Assembly: GCF_002979535.1 (NCBI RefSeq)
Contig: NZ_PCPB01000003.1
Location: forward strand, 1-64,000
Direction: 5' to 3'
DNA: 64,000 nucleotides
From: Brevundimonas sp. MYb52
Lineage (GTDB): Bacteria; Pseudomonadota; Alphaproteobacteria; Caulobacterales; Caulobacteraceae
A program made the position numbers and the translations under genes. Below the pieces are notes generated by a model, which saw nothing but the letters and a program-made list of their open reading frames with translations, was not told the origin of the DNA and did not search any database. Each line of letters starts with the position of its first letter. The stretch's first letter is position 1. Shown in pieces: positions 44,204 through 53,412 of the stretch.

Positions 44204-44314
44204 GGGGCCGGTGTCGAGCCGCCTTTCCCTTATGGAATCGGCCGAGTATCGGTCTAACTAGAGATAACGGCTAGGGTTGGGGCGCAGAAAACCAGCCCAA
44301 AGGGAGGTTAACGC

Positions 44315-45085
44315 ATGGAATTGTTCGATCTGAGCGGCAAGGTCGCGGTCATTACCGGCTCCTCCAAGGGCATAGGCAAGGCCATAGCCGAACGTCTGGC
44401 CGAGCACGGCGCCCGCGTCGTCATCTCCTCGCGCAAGGCCGGGCCATGCGAAGAGGTCGCCGCCGCGATCAACGCCAAACAAGGCGAGGGCCGCGCCATC
44501 GCCATCCCTGCCAACATCGCCTCCAAGGAAGACCTGCAACGTCTGGCGGACGAGACGACCGCCGCCTTCGGCCAGATCGACATCCTGGTCTGCAACGCCG
44601 CGACTAACCCCTATGCCGGACCGATGGCGGGCATTGCCGACGACCAGTTCGAAAAGATCCTGCAGAACAACGTCATCTCCAACCACTGGCTGATCCAGAT
44701 GGTCGCGCCGCAGATGCTGGAGCGCAAGGACGGGGCCATCCTGATCATCTCCTCGATCGGCGGACTTCGTGGGAACGCCTTGATCGGCGCCTACAACATC
44801 TCCAAGGCCGCCGACATGCAGCTGGCGCGCAATCTGGCGGTCGAATACGGGCCGTCGAACGTGCGCGTGAACTGCATCGCTCCGGGCCTGGTCCAGACCG
44901 ACTTCGCCAAATACCTGTGGGAGAACCCGGAGCTGCTGAAGACCGTCACCGAGCCCGCTCCGCTGAAAAGGATCGGCCAGCCTGATGAAATCGCCGGCAC
45001 GGCGGTCTATCTGTGCAGCCCAGCCTCGGCCTATGTGACCGGGCAGACCCTTGTGGTGGACGGCGGACTGACGATTGCCTGGTGA
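44315..45085 (+). CDS. SDR family oxidoreductase
   Basis: A 256-aa classical short-chain dehydrogenase. The cofactor loop is [10 protein letters not shown] at 14-23, the NAG-type motif is CNAATN near 93, the catalytic serine lies in IISSIGG and the Tyr/Lys pair is in AYNISKA near 155-161. The C-terminal [14 protein letters not shown] is typical. GGAGG precedes the ATG at good distance. Members of this close group are annotated as glucose/ribitol or 3-oxoacyl-type dehydrogenases. The substrate is unknown. The following acyltransferase overlaps its end by 11 nt. Confidence 0.88.
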   Translation: MELFDLSGKVAVITGSSKGIGKAIAERLAEHGARVVISSRKAGPCEEVAAAINAKQGEGRAIAIPANIASKEDLQRLADETTAAFGQIDILVCNAATNPYAGPMAGIADDQFEKILQNNVISNHWLIQMVAPQMLERKDGAILIISSIGGLRGNALIGAYNISKAADMQLARNLAVEYGPSNVRVNCIAPGLVQTDFAKYLWENPELLKTVTEPAPLKRIGQPDEIAGTAVYLCSPASAYVTGQTLVVDGGLTIAW

Positions 45086-46007
45086 GCGTGAAAACAAGGT
45101 CGGCTTTTTCCAAGACCTGAACTGGCGGCTGGAGGCGGCGGCGTTCAAGGCGCTGTTCGCCTTCCTGCGAGCGCTGGGCGTCGAAGGCGCCTCCGGTTTC
45201 GGTGGCAAGCTGCTGCGTTGGCTGGGGCCGCTGACGGGCACGCACAAGACGGTGACGCGCAACCTGCGCATCGCCTTCCCGGACATGGACCCCGTCGAGC
45301 GGGACCGTCTGGCTATCGACCAGTGGGAGCAGACAGGCCGCACCTTCGCCGAGCTGGCGGTCATGGATCGCCTGACGCCGGAAAGCGGCCGTATCGACAT
45401 GGTCGGTCTGGAACGGCTGCACGCCGTGCGCGACAGCGGCAAGGCGGTGGTGCTGATCTCGGGCCACCTGGCCAATTTCGAGGTGATGGCGGCGGTCATC
45501 ATGGCGGCGGGCGTGCCCTGCCAGGTGACCTATCGCGCCGCCAACAACCCCTATGTCGACGCCCTGATCCGCGAGAGCCGCGAGCGCTACGGCATCAAGC
45601 TGTTCGCGCCCAAGGGCGACGGCACGCGCGAACTGATGGCGGGGATGAAGCGCGGCGAATCCATCGCCCTGCTGGTCGATCAGAAATACAGCCAGGGGCC
45701 GGAGGTCGAGTTCTTCGGCCAGCCGGTCAACGCCTCGCCGGGCGCCGCGCGTCTGGCGCTGAAGTTCGGCACGGTGATCCAGCCTCTGTCGGTGAAGCGC
45801 CTGCCGGGCGTGCGCTTTCGCGTCACGGCCCATGAGCCCATCGAAGTGCCGGACACGGGCGACAAGGCCGCCGACGTCGTCGCGGGAGTCCAGGCGGTCA
45901 ACCGCTTCGTCGAAGAGCGGGTCAAGGAACATCCCGTGGACTGGTTCTGGGTCCACAAGCGCTGGCCGCCCAAGGTCTATGAGGCGCTGAGGGCGACCGA
46001 GGCCTAG
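45075..46007 (+). CDS. LpxL/HtrB-type lipid A acyltransferase
   Basis: A 310-aa membrane-associated lysophospholipid-type acyltransferase that adds secondary acyl chains to Kdo-lipid A. The HX4E motif is HLANFE with H131 and E136 ([11 protein letters not shown]). [12 protein letters not shown] (62-73) and [12 protein letters not shown] at the C-terminus are family signatures. It begins with TTG at 45075, inside the last codons of the SDR gene, in the absence of a later ATG before the conserved region. It belongs functionally with lpxK, waaA and the msbA-like gene further right. Confidence 0.88.
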   Translation: MPGERENKVGFFQDLNWRLEAAAFKALFAFLRALGVEGASGFGGKLLRWLGPLTGTHKTVTRNLRIAFPDMDPVERDRLAIDQWEQTGRTFAELAVMDRLTPESGRIDMVGLERLHAVRDSGKAVVLISGHLANFEVMAAVIMAAGVPCQVTYRAANNPYVDALIRESRERYGIKLFAPKGDGTRELMAGMKRGESIALLVDQKYSQGPEVEFFGQPVNASPGAARLALKFGTVIQPLSVKRLPGVRFRVTAHEPIEVPDTGDKAADVVAGVQAVNRFVEERVKEHPVDWFWVHKRWPPKVYEALRATEA

Positions 46008-46505
46008 CTAGTCGATCACGGCGTCGTCGGCCCGGCGGAACGGGCCGGCGTAATGTTCGCGCTGGGTGCGGCGTCGCTCCGGACCGAAGTAATCGCCGCC
46101 GCGGATAAAGGCGCGGGGCCGCATGATCACAGCTTCGATGCGCGCCAGCAGGGCCGGGGCGTTCACCGGCTTGGTCACGAACTCGGTCACGCCGGCGTCG
46201 CGCGCCTCGGTCACGTGTCGCTTTTCGGAATGGCCGGTCATCATGATGATCGGCAGATAGGGATTGGGGCTGTCCTCGGCCTTGCGGATCATCTGGGTGA
46301 AGGTCACGCCGTCCACCGGCAGCATCCGAAAATCGACGATGGCCATGTCAGCCGGACGGATTCTCAGCGCCTTCAGGGCGGCGGCGCCGTCTTCCACCTC
46401 GCGCACGCTGCCTACGCCCACGGACTTCAGCATGGCCGAGATGATGGCGCGCATGTTGGGGTTGTCGTCGGCGAGCAGGATGTCGAGCGACTGTAGGGCG
46501 GGCAT
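46008..46505 (-). CDS. Receiver-domain response regulator
   Basis: A 165-aa single-domain regulator. The acidic pocket is ADDN (12-15), the phosphoacceptor is D58 in IVDFRM, the conserved Thr is at 90 (MMTG) and the Lys at 112 (VTKP). After the receiver (1-125) comes a tail with FIRGGDYFGPERRR and GPFRR, found in many alphaproteobacterial receiver proteins and of unknown role. There is no DNA-binding or enzymatic output domain. The longer upstream frame is antisense-like. The DUF2093 gene upstream on the same strand is 59 nt away. Confidence 0.9.
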   Translation of the reverse strand: MPALQSLDILLADDNPNMRAIISAMLKSVGVGSVREVEDGAAALKALRIRPADMAIVDFRMLPVDGVTFTQMIRKAEDSPNPYLPIIMMTGHSEKRHVTEARDAGVTEFVTKPVNAPALLARIEAVIMRPRAFIRGGDYFGPERRRTQREHYAGPFRRADDAVID

Positions 46506-46564
46506 GGTGATACGACGCGAGCTGGTGGCCGAATGAAGCGAGGCGGGATGGCGACCGGAAGGGC

Positions 46565-46777
46565 CTAGGCGTCGCGCGCGGCGGTCATGAATTCCAGGGG
46601 GCTGGCGTAGGCCTCCTGTCGCTCCACCGACCAGTAGCGCAGGGCCGCCAGCGGGATGGGCACGCCGCTGACCGCGCAGGTCACATAGGCGCCGGGGCGC
46701 AGGACGGCGAACTCGCCGTCGCCGTAGTGCAGCGTGGCCGGCGAGGGCGAAACAGGAAGCGGAGCAGGCGTCGTCAT
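46565..46777 (-). CDS. DUF2093 small protein
   Basis: A 70-aa protein of the DUF2093 family: LHYGDGEFAVLRPGAYVTCAV followed by SGVPIPLAALRYWSVERQEAY covers nearly the whole family consensus. Function unknown, restricted mainly to alphaproteobacteria. The start ATG at 46777 is the natural family start. A 492-codon open frame that includes it upstream is only the shadow of the opposite peptidase gene. It is divergent from that peptidase across 84 nt. Confidence 0.85.
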   Translation of the reverse strand: MTTPAPLPVSPSPATLHYGDGEFAVLRPGAYVTCAVSGVPIPLAALRYWSVERQEAYASPLEFMTAARDA

Positions 46778-46861
46778 GACGCGATGATTGGCATGGCTTG
46801 CGGCGCGAGACGAGAGGCGAATCGCTGTCATTTGAAAACAAGTCGATGACAGGAGCCGCCG

Positions 46862-48022
46862 ATGATCCGCCCCCGCCTTGCCTTGCCCGCCTTCCTCCTT
46901 GCGACGGTGTTGGCGATCTCGCCGGCCGTCGCTCAAACCGGCGAGGCGCGGCCGACGATTCGCGACCTGGGTCGGGCGCCTGGCGTCCTGGTGCCGGGGC
47001 CGCTGAACGCCATCACCGACGTGGCGGGCGTGCGGGTGGGACAGGTGACGCTGCACTCGGGCGACAGCGTCCGGACCGGGGTGACCGCGATCTTGCCGCA
47101 CGGCGGCGACCTGTTCCGCGACAAGGTTCCTGCGGGCCTGTCGGTCGCCAACGGCTTCGGCAAGCTGGCGGGCGCCACCCAGATCCGCGAGCTGGGCGAG
47201 ATCGAGACGCCCATTGTCCTGACCAACACCCTGTCGGTGGCGCGCGGGATCGACGGAATTTTGGACTGGACCTTGAAGCAGCCGGGGCACGAGGACATCC
47301 GTTCGGTCAACGCCGTGGTGGGCGAAACCAACGACGGCGGGCTGAACGACATCCGGGCGCGGGTGGTCAGCGCCGCCGACGTCGTGCGGGCCATAGAGAC
47401 GGCGACCAGCGGCCCGGTCGAGCAGGGCGCGATCGGGGCCGGGACCGGCACCATCGCTTTTGGCTTCAAGGGCGGGATCGGCTCCAGCTCGCGCCAGCTG
47501 CCCGCCAGTCTTGGCGGCTTCACCGTGGGGGTTTTGGTCCAGTCGAACTTCGGCGGGGTGTTGAGCATGGACGGCACGCCCGTCGGGGTGCCGCTGGGCC
47601 GCTATTATCTGCGACAGGAGATCGAGGCCGAGCGCGCCGACGGCTCCATCATGATCGTGGTGGCCACGGACGCGCCCCTGTCGGATCGCAATCTGGAGCG
47701 GCTGGCGGCGCGCGCCTTCGCCGGTTTGGCGCGGACGGGGGCGGCGTTTTCCAACGGCTCGGGCGACTACGCCATCGCTTTTGCCACCAATGAGGACGTG
47801 CGGCGGACGCCGGAGCGGCGCAGCGGCGCGACAACCGTGGCCGACTGGCCCAATGACCGCATGTCGCCCCTGTTTGTCGCCGTGGCCGAGGCGACCGAGG
47901 AGGCCATCCTCAACTCTCTGCTGAAGGCCGAGACCACGACCTCGGTGGTCGATGGCCGGCCGGTGACGGTCGAGGCGCTGGACGTTGAGGCGGTGAAGGG
48001 GCTGCTGCAGGCAGGGCGCTAA
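46862..48022 (+). CDS. P1 family peptidase (DmpA-like aminopeptidase)
   Basis: A 386-aa exported N-terminal-nucleophile peptidase. Signal peptide 1-24 (FLLATVLAISPAVAQ), then APGVLVPGPLNAITDVAGVRVG, the usual P1 opening. GAGTGTIAFGFKGGIGSSSR contains the Gly-Ser bond where P1 enzymes self-cleave to expose the nucleophile, and VLVQSNFGG follows. DmpA relatives remove D- or L-amino acids from peptides. The close fit of motifs supports the family, while the substrate is not predictable. AGGAG lies just before the ATG. Confidence 0.87.
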   Translation: MIRPRLALPAFLLATVLAISPAVAQTGEARPTIRDLGRAPGVLVPGPLNAITDVAGVRVGQVTLHSGDSVRTGVTAILPHGGDLFRDKVPAGLSVANGFGKLAGATQIRELGEIETPIVLTNTLSVARGIDGILDWTLKQPGHEDIRSVNAVVGETNDGGLNDIRARVVSAADVVRAIETATSGPVEQGAIGAGTGTIAFGFKGGIGSSSRQLPASLGGFTVGVLVQSNFGGVLSMDGTPVGVPLGRYYLRQEIEAERADGSIMIVVATDAPLSDRNLERLAARAFAGLARTGAAFSNGSGDYAIAFATNEDVRRTPERRSGATTVADWPNDRMSPLFVAVAEATEEAILNSLLKAETTTSVVDGRPVTVEALDVEAVKGLLQAGR

Positions 48023-48026
48023 AAGA

Positions 48027-48056
48027 CTTTCCCCCCATTTCATGGGGAGGAAAGAA
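48027..48056. repeat. Solitary REP-like hairpin between converging genes
   Basis: CTTTCCCCCCATTTCATGGG followed by GAGGAAAG forms one hairpin. It shares CCCCATTTCATGGGGAGG with the left arm of the 42.8-kb element, so it looks like a single copy (half) of the same repeat. It may terminate both the P1 peptidase and xseA transcripts. Confidence 0.7.
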
Positions 48057-48057
48057 G

Positions 48058-49539
48058 CTAGAACAGGTCGCCCTGGTTCGCCGTCGGAGGCTTCGGGCGC
48101 GGCGCGGGCTTGGGCGCGGGCGGCGCGGCGGGCCGAGGCGCAGCCCCCTCGCCCTCGATGGTCGCGCCACGGGCGCCGTCGCCGAAGACGATGCGCACTG
48201 CCTGGCCGGGCGACAGGCCGGCGGCCGAGGCGATCATGGCGCCCGCCTCGTCCTCGATGCGGGCAAAGCCGGGCTTGGGCCGTTTGGGGTCCAGGGTGGC
48301 CAGGGCTCGCGACAGGGCGGCTAGCCGGGTCTCGTCGCGGTCCAGCCGCCGCTTCATCGCTGGGCCGAAGCGGTCGGCATAGGCGGCCAGCCGATCGCCG
48401 CGCCGTTCGATGGCGCGGTCCAGCAACCCTTTGGAAAGACGCCCGCCGACCACGGCCAACTGGCGTTCATGCACGGCGACGTTGCGGTGCAGTCCCGAGC
48501 CCAGGCGGCTGGCCGCGTGATCCAGCCTTTGCTGCGGCAGGGCCAGCAGGTCTTCGGGACGGGCGGGCAGGCCGCGGGCGGCGGCGCGCAGACGGGTGCG
48601 GCGGTCCTCCAGCAGGCGCGACCCGGCCCGCGCCAGCCGCGCCTCCAGATCGCTCAGCGCCCAGCGCAGGTCGGCCAGGACCGGGGTGGCGATCTCGGCG
48701 GCGCCCGTCGGGGTCGGCGCGCGGCGGTCGGAGACGAAGTCGATCAGGGTGGTGTCGGTCTCGTGCCCCACGGCCGAGATGATGGGAATACGGGCCTCGG
48801 CCACGGTGCGGGCCAGGGCCTCGTCGTTAAAGCACCACAGGTCCTCGACCGAACCCCCGCCGCGCGCGACGATCAGCAGGTCGGGGCGGGGGATGAGCCC
48901 GTCGGGCGTCATCTGATCGAAGCCGCGAATGGCGTTGGCCACCTGGCCGCTGGCGGCGTCGCCCTGAACCACCACCGGCCAGACGATAACGCGGCAGGGC
49001 CAGCGTTCAGCGATGCGGTGCAGGATGTCGCGGATCACAGCGCCGGTCGGGCTGGTGATGACGCCGATGGTCGCGGGGAAGGTCGGCAGGGGCTTCTTGC
49101 GCGACGGCTCGAACAGGCCCTCGTCGCGCAGTCGCGCCTTCAGCCGCTCCAACTGGGCCAGCAGGGCGCCCGCGCCCGCCGGCTCCATGCTCTCGATGAC
49201 GATCTGATACGAGGACCGGGCCGGGTAGGAGGTGATCTTGCCGGTGACGATGACTTCCAGCCCGCTTTCCGGCTGGGCGCCCAGGCCCTTGACCACGCCC
49301 TTCCAGATGACGCCGTCGATGGCCGCCTTGTCATCCTTGAGCGTCAGATAGACGTGGCCCGAGGCATGGCGGTTCACCTTGGAGATCTCGCCGCGCAGCC
49401 GCACATGGCCGAAGCGGTCCTCCAGCGTGCGCTTGAGCGCGAAGCTCAGCTCCGAGATCGACAGGGGCGGGTTGTTGTCGCGCGCGGCGGCCGGCGCCTC
49501 GGCGGGGCCTTCGAAAGCATAGTCGTCGTCGGAGATCAT
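48058..49539 (-). CDS. xseA: Exodeoxyribonuclease VII large subunit
   Basis: A 493-aa catalytic subunit of ExoVII, which degrades single-stranded DNA from both ends. It has an N-terminal OB fold (about 25-125; [27 protein letters not shown]), the catalytic domain with [23 protein letters not shown] and [18 protein letters not shown], then an Arg-rich coiled coil (about 290-420) and a low-complexity Ala/Pro tail. The small subunit xseB is not in the window. Confidence 0.96.
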   Translation of the reverse strand: MISDDDYAFEGPAEAPAAARDNNPPLSISELSFALKRTLEDRFGHVRLRGEISKVNRHASGHVYLTLKDDKAAIDGVIWKGVVKGLGAQPESGLEVIVTGKITSYPARSSYQIVIESMEPAGAGALLAQLERLKARLRDEGLFEPSRKKPLPTFPATIGVITSPTGAVIRDILHRIAERWPCRVIVWPVVVQGDAASGQVANAIRGFDQMTPDGLIPRPDLLIVARGGGSVEDLWCFNDEALARTVAEARIPIISAVGHETDTTLIDFVSDRRAPTPTGAAEIATPVLADLRWALSDLEARLARAGSRLLEDRRTRLRAAARGLPARPEDLLALPQQRLDHAASRLGSGLHRNVAVHERQLAVVGGRLSKGLLDRAIERRGDRLAAYADRFGPAMKRRLDRDETRLAALSRALATLDPKRPKPGFARIEDEAGAMIASAAGLSPGQAVRIVFGDGARGATIEGEGAAPRPAAPPAPKPAPRPKPPTANQGDLF

Positions 49540-49604
49540 GGCGTGACCTTAGACCGTCTTGTCGCAGGCGGGAACGGGGCGAGGGCGGGCCCGTTAGCTT
49601 GACC

Positions 49605-49766
49605 ATGGAACCTGCCGATCCGCCCGGAACCGATCCGACTGAGCGCGCCCCGCGTGAGCAGCAGATGTCGCGCCGCAGCAATGCGCCTTCGGTCAGTCCG
49701 TGGCTGGTCCTCTGCGCCATCGTCCTGCTGGGGGCCGTGATCTACGTCCTGTCGGCGTTTCTATAG
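49605..49766 (+). CDS. 53-aa single-pass membrane protein
   Basis: A short frame, ATG at 49605 to TAG at 49766. Residues 1-30 are hydrophilic and Pro/Arg-rich (MEPADPPGTDPTERAPREQQ), and residues 31-53 form one membrane helix (SPWLVLCAIVLLGAVIYVLS) ending at the C-terminus, a tail-anchored layout. It lies between the divergent starts of xseA and purD. The hydrophobic helix in a single frame with GC-rich third positions argues for a real gene. No ribosome site stands out. Family not recognised. Confidence 0.6.
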   Translation: MEPADPPGTDPTERAPREQQMSRRSNAPSVSPWLVLCAIVLLGAVIYVLSAFL

Positions 49767-49822
49767 GCCGCTAACCCTTTCCTGTGCTTGACCCGGACGG
49801 CGGGGGCGGTCATTGCGCGCGT

Positions 49823-51100
49823 ATGAATATTCTGCTCGTCGGATCCGGAGGGCGTGAACACGCCCTGGCTTGGAAGATCGCCCAGTCGCCGCTGGTCACG
49901 CGGCTCGTTGCCGCGCCCGGCAATCCCGGCATGGCCAAACACGCCGAGCTGAAGCCGGAGATCAAGGCGACCGACGCGGAAAGCCTGGCCGCCCTGGCGC
50001 GCGAGATGAAGGCGGACCTGGTCGTGGTCGGTCCCGAATCCGCCCTGGCCGAGGGCCTGGCCGACCGGCTGAACGCGGCGGGCATCCCCTGCTTCGGTCC
50101 GACCGCCAAGGCGGCGCAGTTGGAAACCTCGAAGGCCTTCTCCAAGGCCTTCCTGCAAAGGCACGGCATCCCGACGGCGGGTTACGGCGTCTATGAGGAT
50201 GTGGCCGAGGCCAAGGCAGCGCTGAACAACTACGCCGCCCCCTATGTCATCAAGGCCGACGGCCTGGCGGCGGGCAAGGGCGTGGCCATCAGCCCGGACA
50301 AACCGGACGCCGAGGCCGAAATCGAACGCATGCTGGGCGGCCGCTTCGGCTCGGCCGGATCGCGCGTCGTGATCGAAGAATTCATGGACGGCGAGGAAGG
50401 CTCGCTGTTCGCCCTGTGCGACGGCCAGCGCGCCGTCCTGTTCGGCGGGGCGCAGGACCACAAGCGCGCCTTCGACGGCGATATGGGCCCCAATACGGGC
50501 GGCATGGGCGCCTATTCCCCGGCTCCGGTCTTCACCCCCGAACTGGTACAGGCCGCCAACGACAAGATCGTCCAGCCAACCATCGCCAAGATGGCCGAAG
50601 AAGGCGCGCCCTATCGCGGCGTCCTCTACGCCGGACTGATGGCGACGAGCGAAGGCCCCAAGGTGGTCGAGTTCAACGCCCGCTTCGGCGACCCGGAATG
50701 CCAGGTCCTGATGATGCGCTTCGACGGCGACATCGTGCCCCTGCTGCTGGCCTGCGCGCGCGGCGACCTGACCAAGGCGCCGGCGCCTCGCTTCAAGGAT
50801 GGGGTGGTCATCACCGTGGTTCTGGCGGCCAAGGGTTACCCCGACAGCCCGCTGGAAGGCTCGGTGATTCGCGGCGCCGATCAGGACTTCGGCCCCCACG
50901 TCCAGGTCTTCCATGCGGGAACGAAGAAGCGCGACGACGGCGCCCTGGTTGCGGCGGGCGGTCGCGTGCTGAACGTCTGCGCCTATGGCACCGACATCGC
51001 CGAGGCCCGTACGCGGGCCTATGAGGCTGTGGCCAAGATCGACTGGCCGGGCGGTTTCCACCGCAGCGACATCGGCTGGCGGGCGCTGGAGCCGCGCTAA
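49823..51100 (+). CDS. purD: Phosphoribosylamine-glycine ligase
   Basis: A 425-aa ATP-grasp enzyme for the second step of purine synthesis, using glycine. N-terminal MNILLVGSGGREHALAWKIAQS and APGNPGMA are diagnostic. VIKADGLAAGKGVAI and GGMGAYSPAPV belong to the ATP-grasp domain, and VVEFNARFGDPECQVLM carries the metal ligands. The ATG at 49823 is preferred over an in-frame GTG at 49784 because the family begins with this Met. Confidence 0.97.
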   Translation: MNILLVGSGGREHALAWKIAQSPLVTRLVAAPGNPGMAKHAELKPEIKATDAESLAALAREMKADLVVVGPESALAEGLADRLNAAGIPCFGPTAKAAQLETSKAFSKAFLQRHGIPTAGYGVYEDVAEAKAALNNYAAPYVIKADGLAAGKGVAISPDKPDAEAEIERMLGGRFGSAGSRVVIEEFMDGEEGSLFALCDGQRAVLFGGAQDHKRAFDGDMGPNTGGMGAYSPAPVFTPELVQAANDKIVQPTIAKMAEEGAPYRGVLYAGLMATSEGPKVVEFNARFGDPECQVLMMRFDGDIVPLLLACARGDLTKAPAPRFKDGVVITVVLAAKGYPDSPLEGSVIRGADQDFGPHVQVFHAGTKKRDDGALVAAGGRVLNVCAYGTDIAEARTRAYEAVAKIDWPGGFHRSDIGWRALEPR

Positions 51101-51123
51101 GCGGCTACGCGGACTCTAAGACG

Positions 51124-51254
51124 ACGTCACCCTCGGGCTTGTCCCGAGGGCCCACGGCGGCCTCTGACGCGGCGCTTGGCCTTAGGGGCGCGTCCACGGT
51201 CCAGAGGTGAGCTTTGTGGAACGATAGGCTCTCGGGACAAGCCCGAGGGTGACG
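51124..51254. repeat. REP-like inverted repeat downstream of purD
   Basis: The left arm CGTCACCCTCGGGCTTGTCC with CGAGGG (51125-51150) and the right arm CTCTCGGGACAAGCCCGAGG with GTGACG (51229-51254) are nearly perfect complements, each with an internal CTCGGG/CCCGAG palindrome. About 80 nt separate them. It is located between converging purD and the L,D-transpeptidase-like gene. Confidence 0.75.
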
Positions 51255-51263
51255 ATCGAACGA

Positions 51264-51968
51264 TCAGGTCATGGCGAACAGAAGCCGGCCCTCGCCCATG
51301 CGTTCGCGCAGGGGGACCAGGTCGGCGTGGGACACCGAGAAACAGCCGTAGGACCGGCCCAGCTTGCCTTCGCGCGCCAGGAAGGCCGGGTCGGCGTAGT
51401 CGGCGCCGTGGATGATGATGGCGCGTTCGCGGGCGCGGCTGTTGGAATACTCCAGCCCGTCCAGCAACACGTTCGGTCCCTGTTGCGAGCCCCAGTTGGC
51501 GCCCGCCGTGGCGTAGGCGCCGATGGACGACATGTGGCTGTCCATTTCGTTCGAGAAGCGCTGGGCGAAGCCCGAGTGGGCCGGGTCCGAGCCGCGACCA
51601 TGACTGGTGCGATAGGCCGTGACCCAGCCGCCTTCCAGATCGACCTCATAGAGGCGGTCCTCGCCCGAGAACTTCTGGAAATCGACCAGATACATCCGGT
51701 CGCGCTTGCTGATCTTGTGGCCGTGGGTGTCCAGCGCGGCGTGGGCGCGTTCCATCAGATCCTTGCGGACGACGCCGTGCGGGTCGATGACCGGGCCGCT
51801 GGTCCTGGCCACGGCGACGGGCTGCGGCGTCGCGGCGGGAACCGGAACGACGGGGAGGCTGGCAGGCGCGGCGCCGGCGAGCTGGAGGTTGGTGGTCGAA
51901 GCGGCGGAAGAACATCCCGCCAACAGGGCCGAACCGCCCAGGATCAAGCCACGTCTGGAAAGCCGCAT
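51264..51968 (-). CDS. L,D-transpeptidase-like (YkuD_2) lipoprotein
   Basis: A 234-aa envelope protein with twin arginines at 5-6 followed by a hydrophobic stretch and a lipobox ending at C19 (SALLAGCS). It is therefore a probable Tat-routed lipoprotein. The C-terminal domain has IIIHGADYADPAF and SYGCFSVSHADL, the His and Cys of the murein L,D-transpeptidase catalytic-domain-like family. Such proteins may crosslink peptidoglycan or attach proteins to it. Activity is inferred from these residues. Confidence 0.85.
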   Translation of the reverse strand: MRLSRRGLILGGSALLAGCSSAASTTNLQLAGAAPASLPVVPVPAATPQPVAVARTSGPVIDPHGVVRKDLMERAHAALDTHGHKISKRDRMYLVDFQKFSGEDRLYEVDLEGGWVTAYRTSHGRGSDPAHSGFAQRFSNEMDSHMSSIGAYATAGANWGSQQGPNVLLDGLEYSNSRARERAIIIHGADYADPAFLAREGKLGRSYGCFSVSHADLVPLRERMGEGRLLFAMT

Positions 51969-52041
51969 GCGACGCCCCTCGCACGATTAAACAACTGTAT
52001 CGGCTTGTTTCACAAAGCCCCGTAACGACGCAACCTGAGCC

Positions 52042-52069
52042 TTGGCGAAAGCCGACGACCCGCTAAGGT
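52042..52069 (+). promoter_or_regulatory. Possible amidohydrolase promoter
   Basis: TTGGCG (52042-52047) and GCTAAGGT (52062-52069) are 14 nt apart, resembling sigma-73 spacing. They lie 27 nt before the amidohydrolase ATG, which has GGGAGGG as ribosome site. Confidence 0.4.
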
Positions 52070-52095
52070 GCCGCCCGTAGTTCTGGGAGGGACCG

Positions 52096-53412
52096 ATGAA
52101 GAAACTGGCTCTGATTGTGACCGCTGCCGTTCTGGCCGCTACCTCGGCGCAGGCGCGGCAAGCCCCTGCGGTCGCAGCCGTTTCGGCGGAACAGCCGACC
52201 ACGTTCGTCCAAGTGGGGCGACTTCTGGCCGATCCGGCCAGCGGCCGGGTGCTGCGAGATAAAACTCTCGTGATCAGAGGGAACCAAGTCGTCGAAATCC
52301 GCGACGGCTTCGTCGGGGAGGGCCAGGTGGTCGATCTGCGCGGCGCCTTCGTCCTGCCGGGCCTGATCGACAGCCACGTCCACCTGACCAGCCAGCAGAG
52401 CCCGACCGGGCGGCTGGACGAAGTCACCCAGTCGACGGCGACGCAGGCCATGGTCGGCGCCCGCTACGCTCGCCGCACCCTGAACGCCGGCTTCACCACC
52501 GTCGCTGATCTGGGCGCCAGCAACGAGGCCATCTTCGCCCTGCGCGACGCCGTGAAGCGCGGCGACGTGCCGGGACCGCGCATCATCGCCGCTGGCTCGG
52601 CCGTGTCGGTTCACGGGGGGCACGGCGACACCAACGGCTATCGCGAGGACATCATGCATGTCCTGTCGCCAGAAAGCGTCTGCTCTGGCGCGGAGGACTG
52701 CATGCGGGCGGTTCGGCTTCAGGTCCGCAGCGGCGCCGACATCATCAAGATCACCGCCACCGGCGGCGTCCTGTCCAACACCGCGGCGGGCCTGGCCCAG
52801 CAGTTCAGCGAGGACGAACTGGCCGCCATCGTCGCCTCGGCCCACCGCATGGGGCGTCAGGTCACGGCCCACGCCCACGGCGTCGACGGCATCAACGCCT
52901 TCCTCAAGGCGGGCGGCGATTCCATCGAGCACGGCACCTATCTGGACGACGAATCCATGCGTCTGTTCAAGTCGCACAACGCCTGGCTGGTCCCGACCCT
53001 GATGGCCGGGGACTATGTGGCGCGCATGGCCTCTGGCCCTGACAACTTCTTCACCCCGGCCCAGACCGCCAAGGCTCTGGAAGCCGGTCCCAAGATGCTG
53101 GACATGGCGCGTCGCGCCCATGACGGCGGCGTGCGTATCGCCTTCGGCACAGACTCGGGCGTTTCGGCCCATGGCGACAACGCCCAGGAGTTCGCGCTTC
53201 TGGTCCGCGCCGGTCTGACCCCGCTGGAGGCGATTCAGGCCGCCACCGTCGGCGCCGCCGAACACCTGAAGATCGCCAACGAAGCCGGTCGCCTGGCGGC
53301 GGGCATGCCCGCCGACCTGATCGCCGTCTCGGGCGATCCGCTGAGCGATGTCACCGAACTGCAGCGCGTCCGCTTCGTGATGAAGGGCGGGCAGGTCTTC
53401 CGTCAGGACTGA
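52096..53412 (+). CDS. Secreted amidohydrolase (imidazolonepropionase/Xaa-Pro dipeptidase-like)
   Basis: A 438-aa metal-dependent hydrolase with a Sec signal peptide (1-21). Metal-site motifs appear in order: LPGLIDSHVHLTS, a lysine in IIKITATGGVLS, QVTAHAHG, SIEHGTYLDD and AFGTDSGVSAHGDN. This set is typical of the binuclear amidohydrolases annotated as Xaa-Pro or acyl-dipeptidases. Exact substrate unknown. A strong ribosome site GGGAGGG precedes the ATG. The 3' end overlaps the converging lpxK by 10 nt. Confidence 0.9.
   Translation: MKKLALIVTAAVLAATSAQARQAPAVAAVSAEQPTTFVQVGRLLADPASGRVLRDKTLVIRGNQVVEIRDGFVGEGQVVDLRGAFVLPGLIDSHVHLTSQQSPTGRLDEVTQSTATQAMVGARYARRTLNAGFTTVADLGASNEAIFALRDAVKRGDVPGPRIIAAGSAVSVHGGHGDTNGYREDIMHVLSPESVCSGAEDCMRAVRLQVRSGADIIKITATGGVLSNTAAGLAQQFSEDELAAIVASAHRMGRQVTAHAHGVDGINAFLKAGGDSIEHGTYLDDESMRLFKSHNAWLVPTLMAGDYVARMASGPDNFFTPAQTAKALEAGPKMLDMARRAHDGGVRIAFGTDSGVSAHGDNAQEFALLVRAGLTPLEAIQAATVGAAEHLKIANEAGRLAAGMPADLIAVSGDPLSDVTELQRVRFVMKGGQVFRQD

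Noticed and set aside
46565..48043. 492-codon minus-strand frame opposite the P1 peptidase
   Set aside because: Only its last 70 codons (46565-46777) match a family, DUF2093. The remainder is antisense to a well-supported peptidase gene.
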